This document shows, in pieces, positions 18,270-28,193 of a stretch of DNA of 64,000 nt. The notes below the pieces were generated by a model. That model worked only from the letters and a program-made list of their open reading frames with translations, was not told the origin of the DNA and made no database searches. The translations under genes and the position numbers were made by a program. The stretch lies in contig CAVROM010000006.1 in NCBI GenBank assembly GCA_963722815.1, positions 277,375 through 341,374 on the forward strand, read 5' to 3'. Within the stretch, counting starts at the first letter, position 1; every line of letters begins with the position of its first letter. Origin of the DNA: DASQFQ01 sp963722815 (lineage in GTDB: Bacteria; Actinomycetota; Thermoleophilia; Solirubrobacterales; Solirubrobacteraceae).

Positions 18270-19184
18270 CCTCCCAGGGTAGGCGCAGGTCACTCGTGGA
18301 GCGCGCGCCCGCGGATGCGGGCCGGGGGAATCGCCCTGGCGACCGGCGACCCGGAACCCGCCGTCTGCGGCGCGTTGACGTCTGTGCTCATTGTCCCGCG
18401 CGGCTCGCCCCTCCGTCCAGTTCGCCATCCGACGGCGACGCCTCAATCGCGCTCGCCGCGGGCCTGCAGGCAACCCGGTGGCGGCCTCGCCAAACCTGAC
18501 TACCTTTCGTATCTAAGGCACACCGACGGAAAGGCGGGCCCATCACTCCTCGCGGCGCGAGCCCGCGAAGGTCCAAGGAATGTCAGCGCGCCGGGGAGCT
18601 CTTTGCCGCCGGCGTTCGGGGCCGCCCCGGCCAGTGCTGGAAGCGGCCCGAGCGCGCTGCTGCCTTGCTAAGCAGCAGCGGCGGCTCGCGACGCGGGAGT
18701 GCCCCTAGCACGCGAGGCTGTCGCGCAAATCCGTCGGGTGGCCCGTGACGCTGGGCGGTGGGAGATGAGCGACCGATTCGCTCCCTAGGGGGCTGTCGTC
18801 CCACTCAAAGGCGATCGTGCCCCGCTGGTCATGGGTCGTCCCATCACCAATTGACGCACCGGATCGGTGAGTGGTTTGTGCGACAGCCGCAGGCGATAAG
18901 AGCAGTCTCAATCGTGCGTCGAGACCAAGCGAAAACGAAGCGCACTTGCGAACGACAGGACGCTCGTGTGGCGTCCTGAGCATGCGCGATCGGAGCATCG
19001 AGGAGCGCAAGCGCAGGAACGGGATCGAGCTCGCTCCGGATCCATGCGGATCGAAGCACGCCTCGATGGCCTTCTTCTACCGCCGCTGCTGAGGCCCTGG
19101 ACCGCGAGCTCGCGACGCGCGACGGCGTCCCGATCAACGCTTCGCTGGCGTCCAGCGTACGGTCCGCTGCGATCGGGATCCCTC
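18270..19184. other. Long noncoding stretch, nothing recognised
   Basis: Over 900 bp lie between the thioredoxin and LodB-like genes. Short frames on both strands have no domain or good ribosome-binding site. GC content drops a little near 18840-19000. It may hold decayed DNA, but I cannot identify a source. Confidence 0.45.
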
Positions 19185-20327
19185 CTACACCGCTCCGGGA
19201 CTCACTCGATGGCTGACGGATGGCGGCACGACCAGCGACGTGTGAGACGTCGCATTCCGCCGGCGCGCCCAGAACGGGAGCTCGGGCCAGCGCGTCTCAC
19301 GCGCGTAGTAGGCGCGGCGGGCAAGGAGGTAGCGCGCGAACGCGTCGACGCGATCGTGGTCGAGCTGCGCGAGCGCGGTGGGTGAGCCCGACAGATGGGA
19401 CTCGATCGCCGCGGCGGCGGCGAGCGACGACGTGAGCGCGTGGCGGATGCCCTGGCCGCTCAGCGGGTCGACACTCAGCGCCGCGTCGCCGACGGCGATC
19501 CAGTCCGAGGCCCGGCTCGCCAGCAGCACGGAGCTGAAGGCGGGGAAGACCTCGACGCGGTGCGGCGTGGAGGCGCCGGCGCGCGCGCGAGTGTGCCGGG
19601 TGTCGGCGAGGGCGCGCATCCAGCGCTCGGGCGGGGAGCCGCGGGCGGCGACCCACTCCTCGGCATCCGTCAAGTACGTCACGACGAGCCGCGCGCTCGG
19701 CAGGAGCGCCGAGTACCACCAGCCCTTCGGCGCCGCCTCGACTACGGTGACCGGAGACGTCGGCGCGTCCGGTTCCAGGAACGCGGTGATGCCGATCAGC
19801 CGATCGACGGTGCGCCGCTTCTCCTCGTGGCGCCCGGGAAGCCAGCCGCCACGTCCGCCGGCGTCGACGACGACACGGGCGCTGGCGGTGCGCGTCCCCT
19901 CGGGCGCGGCCCAGGCGAGCCGCCAGTCCGCTGGCGCCGAGCGCTCGCAGGCGAGCAGGCGGGCCGGTCGCGCGAGCGCGGCGCCGGCGGCGGTCGCGGC
20001 ATCCCGCACCAACGCGTCGAAGCGGGCACGGTCGACCTGCCAGCCGGTCCCGTACGGATTGGCGAGCGCGTGCATTCCGGCGAGCTCGTCGCTTCCCCAG
20101 GCGGAGTAGACGCCCTGGCTCGCCGCCGGCGCCGAGTGCAGGAACGCGGGCCAGAGCCCGAGCTCGGCGAGCGGCCGGACGATCTCGGGCGGCAGCGTCT
20201 CGCCGGGCTTGAGCGGATCGCGCCCTGAGCGCTCGAGCAGCAGCACGCTCAGTCCGCGACGCCGCGCGGCGAGCGCGGTGGCGGCGCCGGCTACTCCCGC
20301 GCCGATGACCGCGACATCGAAGCGCAT
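19185..20327 (-). CDS. LodB-like FAD-dependent oxidoreductase
   Basis: A 380-residue flavoprotein. The N-terminal Rossmann motif is GAGVAGAATALAARRRG (residues 9-25). A second FAD motif is GDAALSVDPLSGQGIRHAL. The middle contains EAAPKGWWYSALLPSARLVVTYLTD, as in tryptophan-halogenase-like/LodB proteins. LodB flavoproteins are needed to form the cysteine tryptophylquinone cofactor of LodA. The ATG at 20327 lies 5 nt after the LodA-like gene's stop, the third gene of a tight operon. It probably matures the oxidase post-translationally in the cytoplasm. Confidence 0.85.
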   Translation of the reverse strand: MRFDVAVIGAGVAGAATALAARRRGLSVLLLERSGRDPLKPGETLPPEIVRPLAELGLWPAFLHSAPAASQGVYSAWGSDELAGMHALANPYGTGWQVDRARFDALVRDAATAAGAALARPARLLACERSAPADWRLAWAAPEGTRTASARVVVDAGGRGGWLPGRHEEKRRTVDRLIGITAFLEPDAPTSPVTVVEAAPKGWWYSALLPSARLVVTYLTDAEEWVAARGSPPERWMRALADTRHTRARAGASTPHRVEVFPAFSSVLLASRASDWIAVGDAALSVDPLSGQGIRHALTSSLAAAAAIESHLSGSPTALAQLDHDRVDAFARYLLARRAYYARETRWPELPFWARRRNATSHTSLVVPPSVSHRVSPGAV

Positions 20328-20332
20328 GCGGC

Positions 20333-23300
20333 TCAGCGCCGATGCCGGAACGAGAAGCGCAACCGGAGCTCTCCCTCGCCCTCGAGCTCGCCGCCGCAGG
20401 GCTCGCGCGGCTCGCACGGCTCGGGCTGCGGCTCGTCCTCGCCACCGCTCGGCGACGGCCGCACCGCGTCCGGGTCGCCGCCGAAGCCGCGCACGCGCTC
20501 CGCGATCTGGTCGAGGTAGCGCGCGAACACCGGCGCCCAGCGGTCGGCGGCCGGGATCGCCTGCTGGATGTGGCGCAGGACGGCGAGCTTGCGCGTCTCG
20601 GGCCGCAGCAGCTGGGCCTTGTCGCTCACCGCGGCCTGCACCTGGAACGCCCCGAGCACCCGGCGCGGCGAGCCCGACACCTGCTGCACGATCACGTTGA
20701 ACTCCTGACCGCGGCGCACGCCGTCGGGCAGCTCCAGCGTGAGCAGGCCGGCGACGTTCTCCATCCGCCCCTCCGGCAGCGGGATGTACGTGACGTCGCC
20801 GGGCCGGCAGAGCAGTGTGTGATCGTCGACGCGCTCCAAGCGGTGCGCCTCGTAGCCGCGAGCACGCAGTTGCAGGATGTCGTCGGCGGCGATCTGCGGC
20901 AGATAGACGAGCATCCGCGTCGATCGCGGCAGGTTTCCCCAGCGCAGTACGAGCTCGTCCGGCGCCTCCTGCCGACAGGAGCACTCGCCGCCGTCGTCGC
21001 CGGCCGGGGAGGCGTGGATCGCGCTGCGAGGCCGCCGTGGCCGCGTCGTCTTGATCTCGAACGTGTGCTGAACCGTGTGCGTGGCGAGCGAGCCCGGGTT
21101 GTCGGACTCGACGATCGCGAGGTTGCGCTGCGAGAGGTTGTCGTGCGCGGCCGGAGAGACGCCTTCGGGGATCGGGTCGACGTCGCCTTCCACGTGCACT
21201 TCCGCCACGAGGCACTGGTGCATCCCGCGGATCAGCTGCTGGACCGAGCGCCGGGCCAGCGGCCACGGACCGTCGGCGGGAGCCGGGCGGTTCGGGAACT
21301 GCGGCGCGGTCTGGTTGATGTCCAGCCAGCAGCCGAAGTAAGCCTGGACCTCTCCTCCGCTGCCGTGCGGGATCGTGCGACGGTTGAGCGGATCCGTCTG
21401 CGCGGCCAGCGACGTTGTCGAGGAGTCGACGCGCGCGGCCGCGTAGTACGGGATCGTGACGAGCTCACCGGCCTGCAGACCGAGCAGCGCGATCGGGTCG
21501 GTCCCACTGGAGCGGCGGTATGTGGACGCCGCGCGATAGTCGGTGCCCGTCGCCGCCGTCGTGAACAGCCGGAAGGACGCGCGCACGCCGACGGCGTCGA
21601 GCGCCTTGCCGCGATAGCGGACCCGCGCGACCGCGAAGTTGAACACTCGCTTGCCGCCGACCTTCTCGGACAGCTCGAGCGTGCTCGCGCTCTGGTCGGT
21701 GGCGATCGTGTCGAACGGGTGCGCCGCGGACGCGTGCGCGTTGAACGCCGCGAGCAGCGAGGCGGCGAAGCCCGGCGCGTCGGCGCCCATCGTGAGCCCG
21801 AAGCGCGTGTCGCCCTCGCGGATCTGGAGGACGCGCACGTCGGTGGAGAGCCATGACGTCGACCCGTCGAGCAGGTACGGGTTCGGCCGGTGCGTGAGTG
21901 TGAGCGTCCCCGACGCGCTCGCCGCGAGCTTGGTCGCGGTGGCGTGCACCGTCTGGACCTCGACGACGACGCCGCCGACGGCGAACGCGCCGGTCCCGGC
22001 GAACTCGATCGCGTACACGAAAGTGCAGCGCTGACGCACGCCGGCCGGGAGCGTGTCGTCCTCGAGCAGGAGCGAGCTGGGACGGGCGGTCATGGCCGGC
22101 ACCGTGGAGCCGTCGTCGCGCGTCAGCGCCACGGCCGGGGCGAACGTCGCGAGGGCGGCCGGCGACGGATGCGCGGCCGTGATGCCTAGCTCGGCCGGCA
22201 GGTACCCCTCGGCGATCACGTAGAGCGCGTCGTCGAAGCGCGCCGGCGACGCCGACGCGAGCGCCGCGTCGACCTCGTCGTGCGAGAACGTGCTGCGGTC
22301 CGTGACCAACGTGAGGCTGCGGCAGACGACGTGGCGCTCGCTCTCGCGCACGCCGGCGCCCGACTCCACGACGAAGCCGAGCCGGTGCCAGCTGTCGACC
22401 ATGTCGTGGTGCGCCTGCTCGAGGGTCGACTCATCGATTAGGTCGCGCGTCCAGGAGACGCGTGCGCCGCCGCCCTCGGGGATCACGTCGTCGGGCCGTT
22501 GGGACGGCCACCAGGCGAGCACGCCGTCGGCTAGGCACTCGTAGAAGTCGGCCTGCCAAGGCACCGCCATCTGCTTCGTCACGTCGCCCGCGGCGCGACC
22601 GGTGTGGTCGAGCCGGAACGGCTCGAGATACGGGTACTCGCTGGGCCGGGACGCGCGCACGAACCAGCTGGCCTCGATGCCCGGGAAGAACGCGGCGCCG
22701 CAGCACGCCTCGAGCGCGGCGCGGGTGAGGCCGGCGGGATCGATGGCCATCCCAGGCGGCGCCGGTGCGCCGGTCCAGTCGTTGACGAAGGTGCCGTCCT
22801 TCCAGCGCTGGAGCACCGTGTACTGGGCGCGAGTCACCGTGTGGTGGCCGCTGTTGGAGTCGTCGAACAGCTTCGGCATGTTCGCCGGTCCCGGCGCCGT
22901 CGGCGAGTTCGGATCGCGCACGCGGTCGAACACCGCCTTGCGCACCGCCGCGCTCGCGGGCGGCACCGCGCCGGCCAGGCTCGAGTGGGCGAACGCGGCG
23001 AGGTTGGAGACGTTCCCGAGCCGGATCACGCGCTCGAGGATCGGATGGATGTCCCGCGTGAACGAGGGCGTGGCCGGGACGCTCAGCCAGCCCTTGTCGA
23101 CCGCGACCTGGAAGAGCGTGTCGTAGAGCGACGTGACGGCCTCGATCGAGGGAGCGAAGTCGGGCGGCGGGCAGATCACCCACGCCGGGCTCGCGGTCAG
23201 CGGCGTGGCCGTCCCGTTCAGCAGCACCTGGGCGGTCACCGGGCCGTCCGAGACGTCGTCGTACCAGCCGTCGTTGTTCGCGTAGTCCAGCAGCGGCGCA

Positions 23301-23806
23301 CCGACCGGCACGGAGCCGGAGCGGCCGAAGCCGCCGAGGACCAGCAGCCGGCCGGCGCCGTCGGTGCGCATCTCGCCGAGCGGCACGGACGTGCCGAGGA
23401 AGGTCCCGGTCGAGAAGGCCGCCGCCAGGCCCGGCCCCGTGAGCGTCCGCGGGCCCGGGTCGATGCGCAGCGAGTCCCGGTCTGCCACGCTGCTGTTGCG
23501 CAGAGGCGTGGCATCGTTGAGGCCGTTGAAGCGCCGCCACGCCCCCTTGGCGTTCGCCAGGTGGGCGGTCCAGCTGACGCTCGCATCGGCGTCAGTGACC
23601 TCGCCGACCAGGGTGCCCCCCGCGTCGTACCCGTAGATCCGGAACTCGGCGGCCTGGCGCTTGATCCGGCAATGCGCGTCCTTGTAGCCGCCGGCGGGCG
23701 GCGTGCGGACACCGAGGACGCGCGGCCCGACGAAGAACTCGTCCGGGCTGTTGCCCAGCCGCGCGACCCCGATGGGCGGGTAGATCCTGACGCTGGCGAT
23801 GGCCAT
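20333..23806 (-). CDS. LodA-like cysteine tryptophylquinone oxidase with long C-terminal extension
   Basis: A 1157-residue protein. The first 720 residues match the LodA/GoxA family of amino-acid oxidases that release H2O2. The N-terminus SVRIYPPIGVARLGNSPDEFF and the motif FFPGIEASWF...ADGVLAWWPSQRPDD are diagnostic. Candidate cofactor residues C368 and W433 are 65 apart, the spacing I recall for C516/W581 in Marinomonas LodA. The usual family length is about 700; here 430 extra residues carry an NLSQRNL motif, a beta-rich domain and a Cys-rich tail ending EGELRLRFSFRHRR. There is no signal peptide. Middle gene of an operon with a peptidase and LodB. The substrate cannot be told. Confidence 0.88.
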   Translation of the reverse strand: MAIASVRIYPPIGVARLGNSPDEFFVGPRVLGVRTPPAGGYKDAHCRIKRQAAEFRIYGYDAGGTLVGEVTDADASVSWTAHLANAKGAWRRFNGLNDATPLRNSSVADRDSLRIDPGPRTLTGPGLAAAFSTGTFLGTSVPLGEMRTDGAGRLLVLGGFGRSGSVPVGAPLLDYANNDGWYDDVSDGPVTAQVLLNGTATPLTASPAWVICPPPDFAPSIEAVTSLYDTLFQVAVDKGWLSVPATPSFTRDIHPILERVIRLGNVSNLAAFAHSSLAGAVPPASAAVRKAVFDRVRDPNSPTAPGPANMPKLFDDSNSGHHTVTRAQYTVLQRWKDGTFVNDWTGAPAPPGMAIDPAGLTRAALEACCGAAFFPGIEASWFVRASRPSEYPYLEPFRLDHTGRAAGDVTKQMAVPWQADFYECLADGVLAWWPSQRPDDVIPEGGGARVSWTRDLIDESTLEQAHHDMVDSWHRLGFVVESGAGVRESERHVVCRSLTLVTDRSTFSHDEVDAALASASPARFDDALYVIAEGYLPAELGITAAHPSPAALATFAPAVALTRDDGSTVPAMTARPSSLLLEDDTLPAGVRQRCTFVYAIEFAGTGAFAVGGVVVEVQTVHATATKLAASASGTLTLTHRPNPYLLDGSTSWLSTDVRVLQIREGDTRFGLTMGADAPGFAASLLAAFNAHASAAHPFDTIATDQSASTLELSEKVGGKRVFNFAVARVRYRGKALDAVGVRASFRLFTTAATGTDYRAASTYRRSSGTDPIALLGLQAGELVTIPYYAAARVDSSTTSLAAQTDPLNRRTIPHGSGGEVQAYFGCWLDINQTAPQFPNRPAPADGPWPLARRSVQQLIRGMHQCLVAEVHVEGDVDPIPEGVSPAAHDNLSQRNLAIVESDNPGSLATHTVQHTFEIKTTRPRRPRSAIHASPAGDDGGECSCRQEAPDELVLRWGNLPRSTRMLVYLPQIAADDILQLRARGYEAHRLERVDDHTLLCRPGDVTYIPLPEGRMENVAGLLTLELPDGVRRGQEFNVIVQQVSGSPRRVLGAFQVQAAVSDKAQLLRPETRKLAVLRHIQQAIPAADRWAPVFARYLDQIAERVRGFGGDPDAVRPSPSGGEDEPQPEPCEPREPCGGELEGEGELRLRFSFRHRR

Positions 23807-23815
23807 GCTCGCCGC

Positions 23816-26518
23816 CTACGGCTTGCTGCGGAAGCGCAGCTTGAGCTCGAGCTCGCCTTCGTACTCGAAGTCCCGCCACGGCACCTCGAAGCACAGCTTC
23901 GCGTCGCACGGCCAGGGCTCGCGCGGGCATTCCGGCTTGTGGTGCGGCGGCAGGGCGAAGGCGCTGTCGGGGGCGACGTAGAACGTCATCCCGCCGATCA
24001 GCCGCCCCTCGATCGTGCCGCTGACGGCCAGCCGGTACTCGGTGTCGAACTGCTCCACCGCCCGCCCGCCCGCCTGGTCGATCTCGAGGTCGATCCAGGT
24101 GCGCTCGAGCGGCGCCAGCCGGATCGACTCCGTGTTGACGCGGCCGAGCGACCAGCTCCAGCCCTCCGGCAGCGTGCTGGTGACGTGCAGGCGCACGTCG
24201 CGCACGACCTCGTCGGGGTTGCGCAGCCAGAAGCCGCGGGACATCTTGCCCTTGGCGGCGGTCGGGACGAGGTTGCGCTGAGCGATGTTGTTGTCGAACG
24301 GCACGAGGTCGCTGTGGCGGACGTGGTCCGTCGCGGCGAGGTCCTGGGTGACGGCGCGGTCGGCGCTGTTCTCCAGCACGACCAGCACGCACTCGTGGCC
24401 GACCTGCGAGGGCGTCCAGGTGAACGGGCCCGCGACGACGCCGCTGACGGCGCCGGGGAGCACGTTCGTGACGGGGACGGCCGTGGCAGCGCTCATCTCC
24501 GACCAGTCGTCGGGCCAGGTGAGCCCGATCCCGGGGTCGCTGTTGAACGCGTGCACCGTCACCGGGCCGGAGCCGGCGGCGTCGGTGCCGCGGTTCTTCA
24601 CGCGCGTGTAGAGGTAGGCGGTGCTCCCGACCGGCGGCTCGACATGGTCGGCGGGGCCGCTGGCCTGCTGGTCCGCGGCGCTCGCGTACGGCGTCGTCCG
24701 CACCCAGATGTCCTGCGTCTCCCAGTAGTTGTCCTGCCACAGCACCTCGCTGAACAGTTCCTGGCCGCTCGTCGAGCCGTAGCGCCCCTCGCGGCCGTCG
24801 TTGACATACACGTCGACCGCCTTCGCGGAGTAGCCGCTGAGGTGGCGGCGGGCGAACGTGTCGTAGATGACCTTGCCGTGGAGCTTGTTCGCCAGCGCGC
24901 TCCAGCCGTTCAGTACGCGGTCGGCGGCCTCCACTTGCTGGCCCATCTGCGTCGCTGTCGAGCTGCTGGCGGGCACGTTGAAGTTGGCCATCAGGTGCAG
25001 GCGGATGGTCAAGTCGCGCGCCGCCTCGCGGACCTGGGGGTACCACTGCGAATCGCCGCCGAGCTTGCGGTAGAGCTCGAACATCGTGGCGCACCACAGC
25101 TGGCCGTTCGTGTGGTTCGAGCTCGACCCGGTGTACTGCGGGTCGTCGAAGTTGTAGGTGACGTCGTAGCGGCGCCCGCCCCAGCCGCCGCGGGCGTCCC
25201 AGGACATCATCCAGCCCCGCGTCGCGGCCGGATTGGTATGCATGAGGTCGTAGAAGACCGCGGCCAGGAAGTCGCCGAAGCCCTCGCCGGTGCCGCCCGG
25301 CGGGTTGTCGAATCCGGGCACGACATTGTCTTGGATCGCGTGGCCGTACTCGTGCAGGATCACCATCGCATCCGCCGCATCCGGCACGCCGCCGCCCTCG
25401 CCGAAGGTGATCTTCTTCGACATCGACAGGTAGTGGGAGTTGTCGGCGCCGTTGAAGCCCTGCGGATCGACCCCGATCGAGAAGTTCGCGACGTTCGTCA
25501 GGCCGAGCTTGGTCTGGACGTAGTCCTGGAACCGGTCGAGGTGGTAGTACGTCATCACGTTCAGGAAGCCCCGGTCCGCTGTGCTGAGGATGAAGTCCCC
25601 GAGCGAGTTGATCGGCTCCGCGAAGGTGGGCGACTCGATCTCCTCCATGCGCACGTGGGCACCGTCGAGGTGGAGGTTGCCGGCGCCGTCGGCAACGTCC
25701 AGTCGCGGCAGGACGACCGCGTTGGTCATCCCGTCGAGCGTCGCCGCCGGCGTGGTCGCGGCCAGGGCGGCGTTGCCGCTGGTGACGACGGGGTTCGGGT
25801 CGTACACCCGCCCGGCGCCGGTCGCGTACTGCGCCAGGTCGACGATGTCGAGGATCGACCCGTCACGCGTGTTGACGAGGACGCGCCAGTTGCCGGCGGG
25901 TGCGGTGGCGGCGACGCGGATGTCCCAGACCAGATAGTGCTGGCCCTCCTGCGGCTTCGCCTCATCCGCCGCGCGCTGGAGCGCGGTCAGCAGTCGCTCG
26001 TGGGCGCGCGGCCCGCGATCGTCCTTCGGCGGGCGGTTCTCGATGCGGCGATAGCGGTAGATGATCAGCGACGGCTCCCGCATCTCGAGGCCCTCGAAGT
26101 TCGCGAACCGGCCGAGGGCAATCTCGCGCGCCTGCCCCTCCTTCACCTTGATCGGCTTGCGCGCGATGTCCTCGGGGATGTCGTAGTGGTAGCCGTTGTA
26201 GATCGAGTGGACGGTGCCGTCCCCGAACAAGTTCACGACGACCTCGCTCGCGTCGACAGGGATCTCGTCGACGTGCTGGATCCAACGCACGGAATGGGCG
26301 TCGACGCCCTCGATGACTGGGCCGTCGACGAGATCGGGCAGCTCCGCCGCCCACTTGAACAGGTCGGCGCTCTCGCGCAGCGCCTCACGAGCGAGGTCGC
26401 GGGGCTGGAACTGCGCCTTGTCGGCGGCTGGGAGCGTCGTGTCGAACCACGAACGGATCGCTCCCGAGTCGGGATCGTGCTCGACGCGGCTGCTGTCGGT
26501 GATCGGGATTCGAGCCAT
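23816..26518 (-). CDS. Thermolysin/fungalysin-like zinc metallopeptidase
   Basis: The ATG at 26518 gives 900 residues. After a 300-residue FTP/PepSY-like prodomain (for example NGYHYDIPEDIARKPIKV) comes the catalytic domain, with HEYGH (H389, H393) and the third zinc ligand E412 in GEGFGD. TNGQLWCATMFELYRKLGGD fits the M4/M36 helical lobe. CARDB-like beta domains follow. It has the same NNIAQRNL motif as the LodA-like protein and a matching Cys-rich tail ending EGELELKLRFR. No N-terminal signal peptide is visible. First gene of the operon, 9 nt before the oxidase gene, so it may process or release that protein. Confidence 0.87.
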   Translation of the reverse strand: MARIPITDSSRVEHDPDSGAIRSWFDTTLPAADKAQFQPRDLAREALRESADLFKWAAELPDLVDGPVIEGVDAHSVRWIQHVDEIPVDASEVVVNLFGDGTVHSIYNGYHYDIPEDIARKPIKVKEGQAREIALGRFANFEGLEMREPSLIIYRYRRIENRPPKDDRGPRAHERLLTALQRAADEAKPQEGQHYLVWDIRVAATAPAGNWRVLVNTRDGSILDIVDLAQYATGAGRVYDPNPVVTSGNAALAATTPAATLDGMTNAVVLPRLDVADGAGNLHLDGAHVRMEEIESPTFAEPINSLGDFILSTADRGFLNVMTYYHLDRFQDYVQTKLGLTNVANFSIGVDPQGFNGADNSHYLSMSKKITFGEGGGVPDAADAMVILHEYGHAIQDNVVPGFDNPPGGTGEGFGDFLAAVFYDLMHTNPAATRGWMMSWDARGGWGGRRYDVTYNFDDPQYTGSSSNHTNGQLWCATMFELYRKLGGDSQWYPQVREAARDLTIRLHLMANFNVPASSSTATQMGQQVEAADRVLNGWSALANKLHGKVIYDTFARRHLSGYSAKAVDVYVNDGREGRYGSTSGQELFSEVLWQDNYWETQDIWVRTTPYASAADQQASGPADHVEPPVGSTAYLYTRVKNRGTDAAGSGPVTVHAFNSDPGIGLTWPDDWSEMSAATAVPVTNVLPGAVSGVVAGPFTWTPSQVGHECVLVVLENSADRAVTQDLAATDHVRHSDLVPFDNNIAQRNLVPTAAKGKMSRGFWLRNPDEVVRDVRLHVTSTLPEGWSWSLGRVNTESIRLAPLERTWIDLEIDQAGGRAVEQFDTEYRLAVSGTIEGRLIGGMTFYVAPDSAFALPPHHKPECPREPWPCDAKLCFEVPWRDFEYEGELELKLRFRSKP

Positions 26519-26558
26519 GGGGTCCGGCCTCACTTCGTTGTGATGAGTGGATCTCTCA

Positions 26559-26672
26559 CTAAGGAGGGGCCGGCGGTCGGCTGTGATACGAGTCGCCGAG
26601 GACGACGATGGACTCGCTGGCGCCACCCAGCTGCCAAGAGTGTGCGCCGTGTGTCACTCGGACTCGGACACG
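26559..26672 (-). pseudogene. C-terminal gene remnant cut by the IS256 element
   Basis: A leftward frame ending at 26559 reads VRVTHGAHSWQLGGASESIVVLGDSYHSRPPAPP. It is protein-like up to the IS256 left inverted repeat at about 26673, beyond which it continues only through IS DNA. It appears to be the tail of a gene interrupted or deleted by the insertion. Family unknown. Confidence 0.35.
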
Positions 26673-28186
26673 GAGGTTGTCCCGTAGCTCGTAGAACTTG
26701 ATGGACGGCGGTCCTCCCGCCTCGTCCGCTGCTGTTGGCAGCGTGGCGAGTGCGAACAAGTCCATCGAGACAGGAGGACCGCCATGGGAACCGTAGATCA
26801 TGTCGCCGACGAGGTGGTCGGCGCGGGCCGTATCGAGCGGCTGCCGCAACGGGTTCAGGACGCGCTGGGTGAGCTGGCCGGCGCAGCGAAGGAAGGGCTG
26901 CTGGCGCTGAGCGTCGGTGTCGGGCTGGGCGTGCTGCACGAGATCATGGAAGCCGAGGTCGATGAGGTCGTCGGCCCGAAGGGCAGACACGATCCCGACC
27001 GCGCCGCGGTCCGCCACGGCCACGAGAGCGGCGAGGTCACGCTCGGGGGCCGCCGGGTGCCGGTCAGCCGGCCGCGCGCCCGGACCGCCGACGGCGACCG
27101 CGAGGTCGAGTTAGACACCTATGCGCATTTCGTGGCGCGTGACCAGCTCGCCGACGTGATGCTCGAGCGGATGCTGGCCGGCGTCTCGACGCGCCGCTAC
27201 GCGCGGACCGGTGAGCCGGTCGGCGGCGACATCGACGAGCTCGCCCGGTCGACGAGCAAGTCGGCGGTCAGCCGCGAGTTCGTCTCCCGCACGCGGGAGA
27301 ACCTGCTCGACCTCATGTCGCGGCCGCTGGGCGATCTACGGCTGGCGGTCGTGATGCTCGACGGCATCGAGCTCAAGGGCCGCTGCTGCGTCGTCGCGCT
27401 TGGGATCGACACTGACGGCGTCAAGCATCCGCTGGGGCTGTGGGACGGGTCCACCGAGAACGCCACCGTCGCGACCACGCTGCTCTCGAACCTCACCGGC
27501 CGCCGCCTCGACGTCGACCAGGGCGTGCTCGTCGTGCTCGACGGCGGCAAGGCGCTGCGCAAGGCCGTCAACGACGTCTTCGGCGTCCACACCCCGGTCC
27601 AGCGGTGCGTCGGCCACAAGGAACGCAACGTGCTCGATCACCTGCCCGAACACCAGCGCGACACCGTCCGCCGCCGGCTGCGCGGAGCTTGGGCGCTCGA
27701 CGACCACGACGCCGCCCTGCAACGGTTGCGCGTGCTCGCCGACGAGCTCGCACGCACCGATCCGGGCGCCGCCGCGTCGCCGCGTCGGGGGCATGCACGA
27801 AACGCTGACCGTGACCAGGCTCGGCGTGACCGGCCAGCTCAAGCGCACGCTCGCATCGACGAACCCATGCGAGTCGATGATCGAGACCGTCCGCCACACC
27901 AGCCGCAACGTCAAGCGCTGGCACAACGGCGACATGTGCCTCAGGTGGACCGCCGCCGGCATGCTCGAAGCCGAGCAGCAGTTCCGCAAGATCATCGGCT
28001 CCAACGACCTCGCCAAGCTCGCCATTGCCGTCGAGCACGACGTCGCCGCCACGCGTCGCGCCGCCTTCACCAGCCAGCCGCTAAACGCCTCACCGACCGC
28101 GCCGCCGGAGGTCGCCGCTACCACCGCCTGAGATAATTCACTCAAGGACCGCCGTCACGAAGTTCCACGACGAGCGGGACATCCTC
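26673..28186 (+). mobile_element. IS256-family insertion sequence (frameshifted transposase)
   Basis: Imperfect inverted repeats flank the transposase: left from about 26673 (gaggttgtcccg...), right to about 28186, with shared blocks gtcccg, gaactt and gacggcggtcct inside. The element is about 1.5 kb. I see no 8-bp target duplication: the bases outside the two ends do not match. This fits an old insertion or flanking rearrangement. Confidence 0.75.
26784..28131 (+). pseudogene. IS256-family (mutator-type) transposase, frameshifted
   Basis: The first frame (ATG 26784) encodes MGTVDHVADEVV through RLAVVMLDGIELKGRC, GLWDGSTENA and GVHTPVQRCVGHKERNVLDHLP, the DDE transposase core of the Mutator/IS256 family. 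At the G5 run at about 27787-27791 the frame must change to reach MHETLTVTRLGVTGQLKRTLASTNPCESMIETVR, the conserved C-terminal part with the last catalytic residue. One indel separates the halves. Because it lies in a homopolymer, an assembly error is a real alternative. Confidence 0.85.
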
Positions 28187-28193
28187 TTACTGG

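Noticed and set aside
20328..21266. Upstream extension of the LodB-like frame to 693 codons
   Set aside because: The extension is a shifted shadow of the LodA-like gene. The FAD motif and operon spacing fix the start at 20327.
22604..26701. A 1365-codon plus-strand open frame
   Set aside because: It is antisense to the LodA-like and peptidase genes, whose motifs are unambiguous. Long antisense frames are common in GC-rich DNA and this one is Arg/Val/Asp low-complexity.
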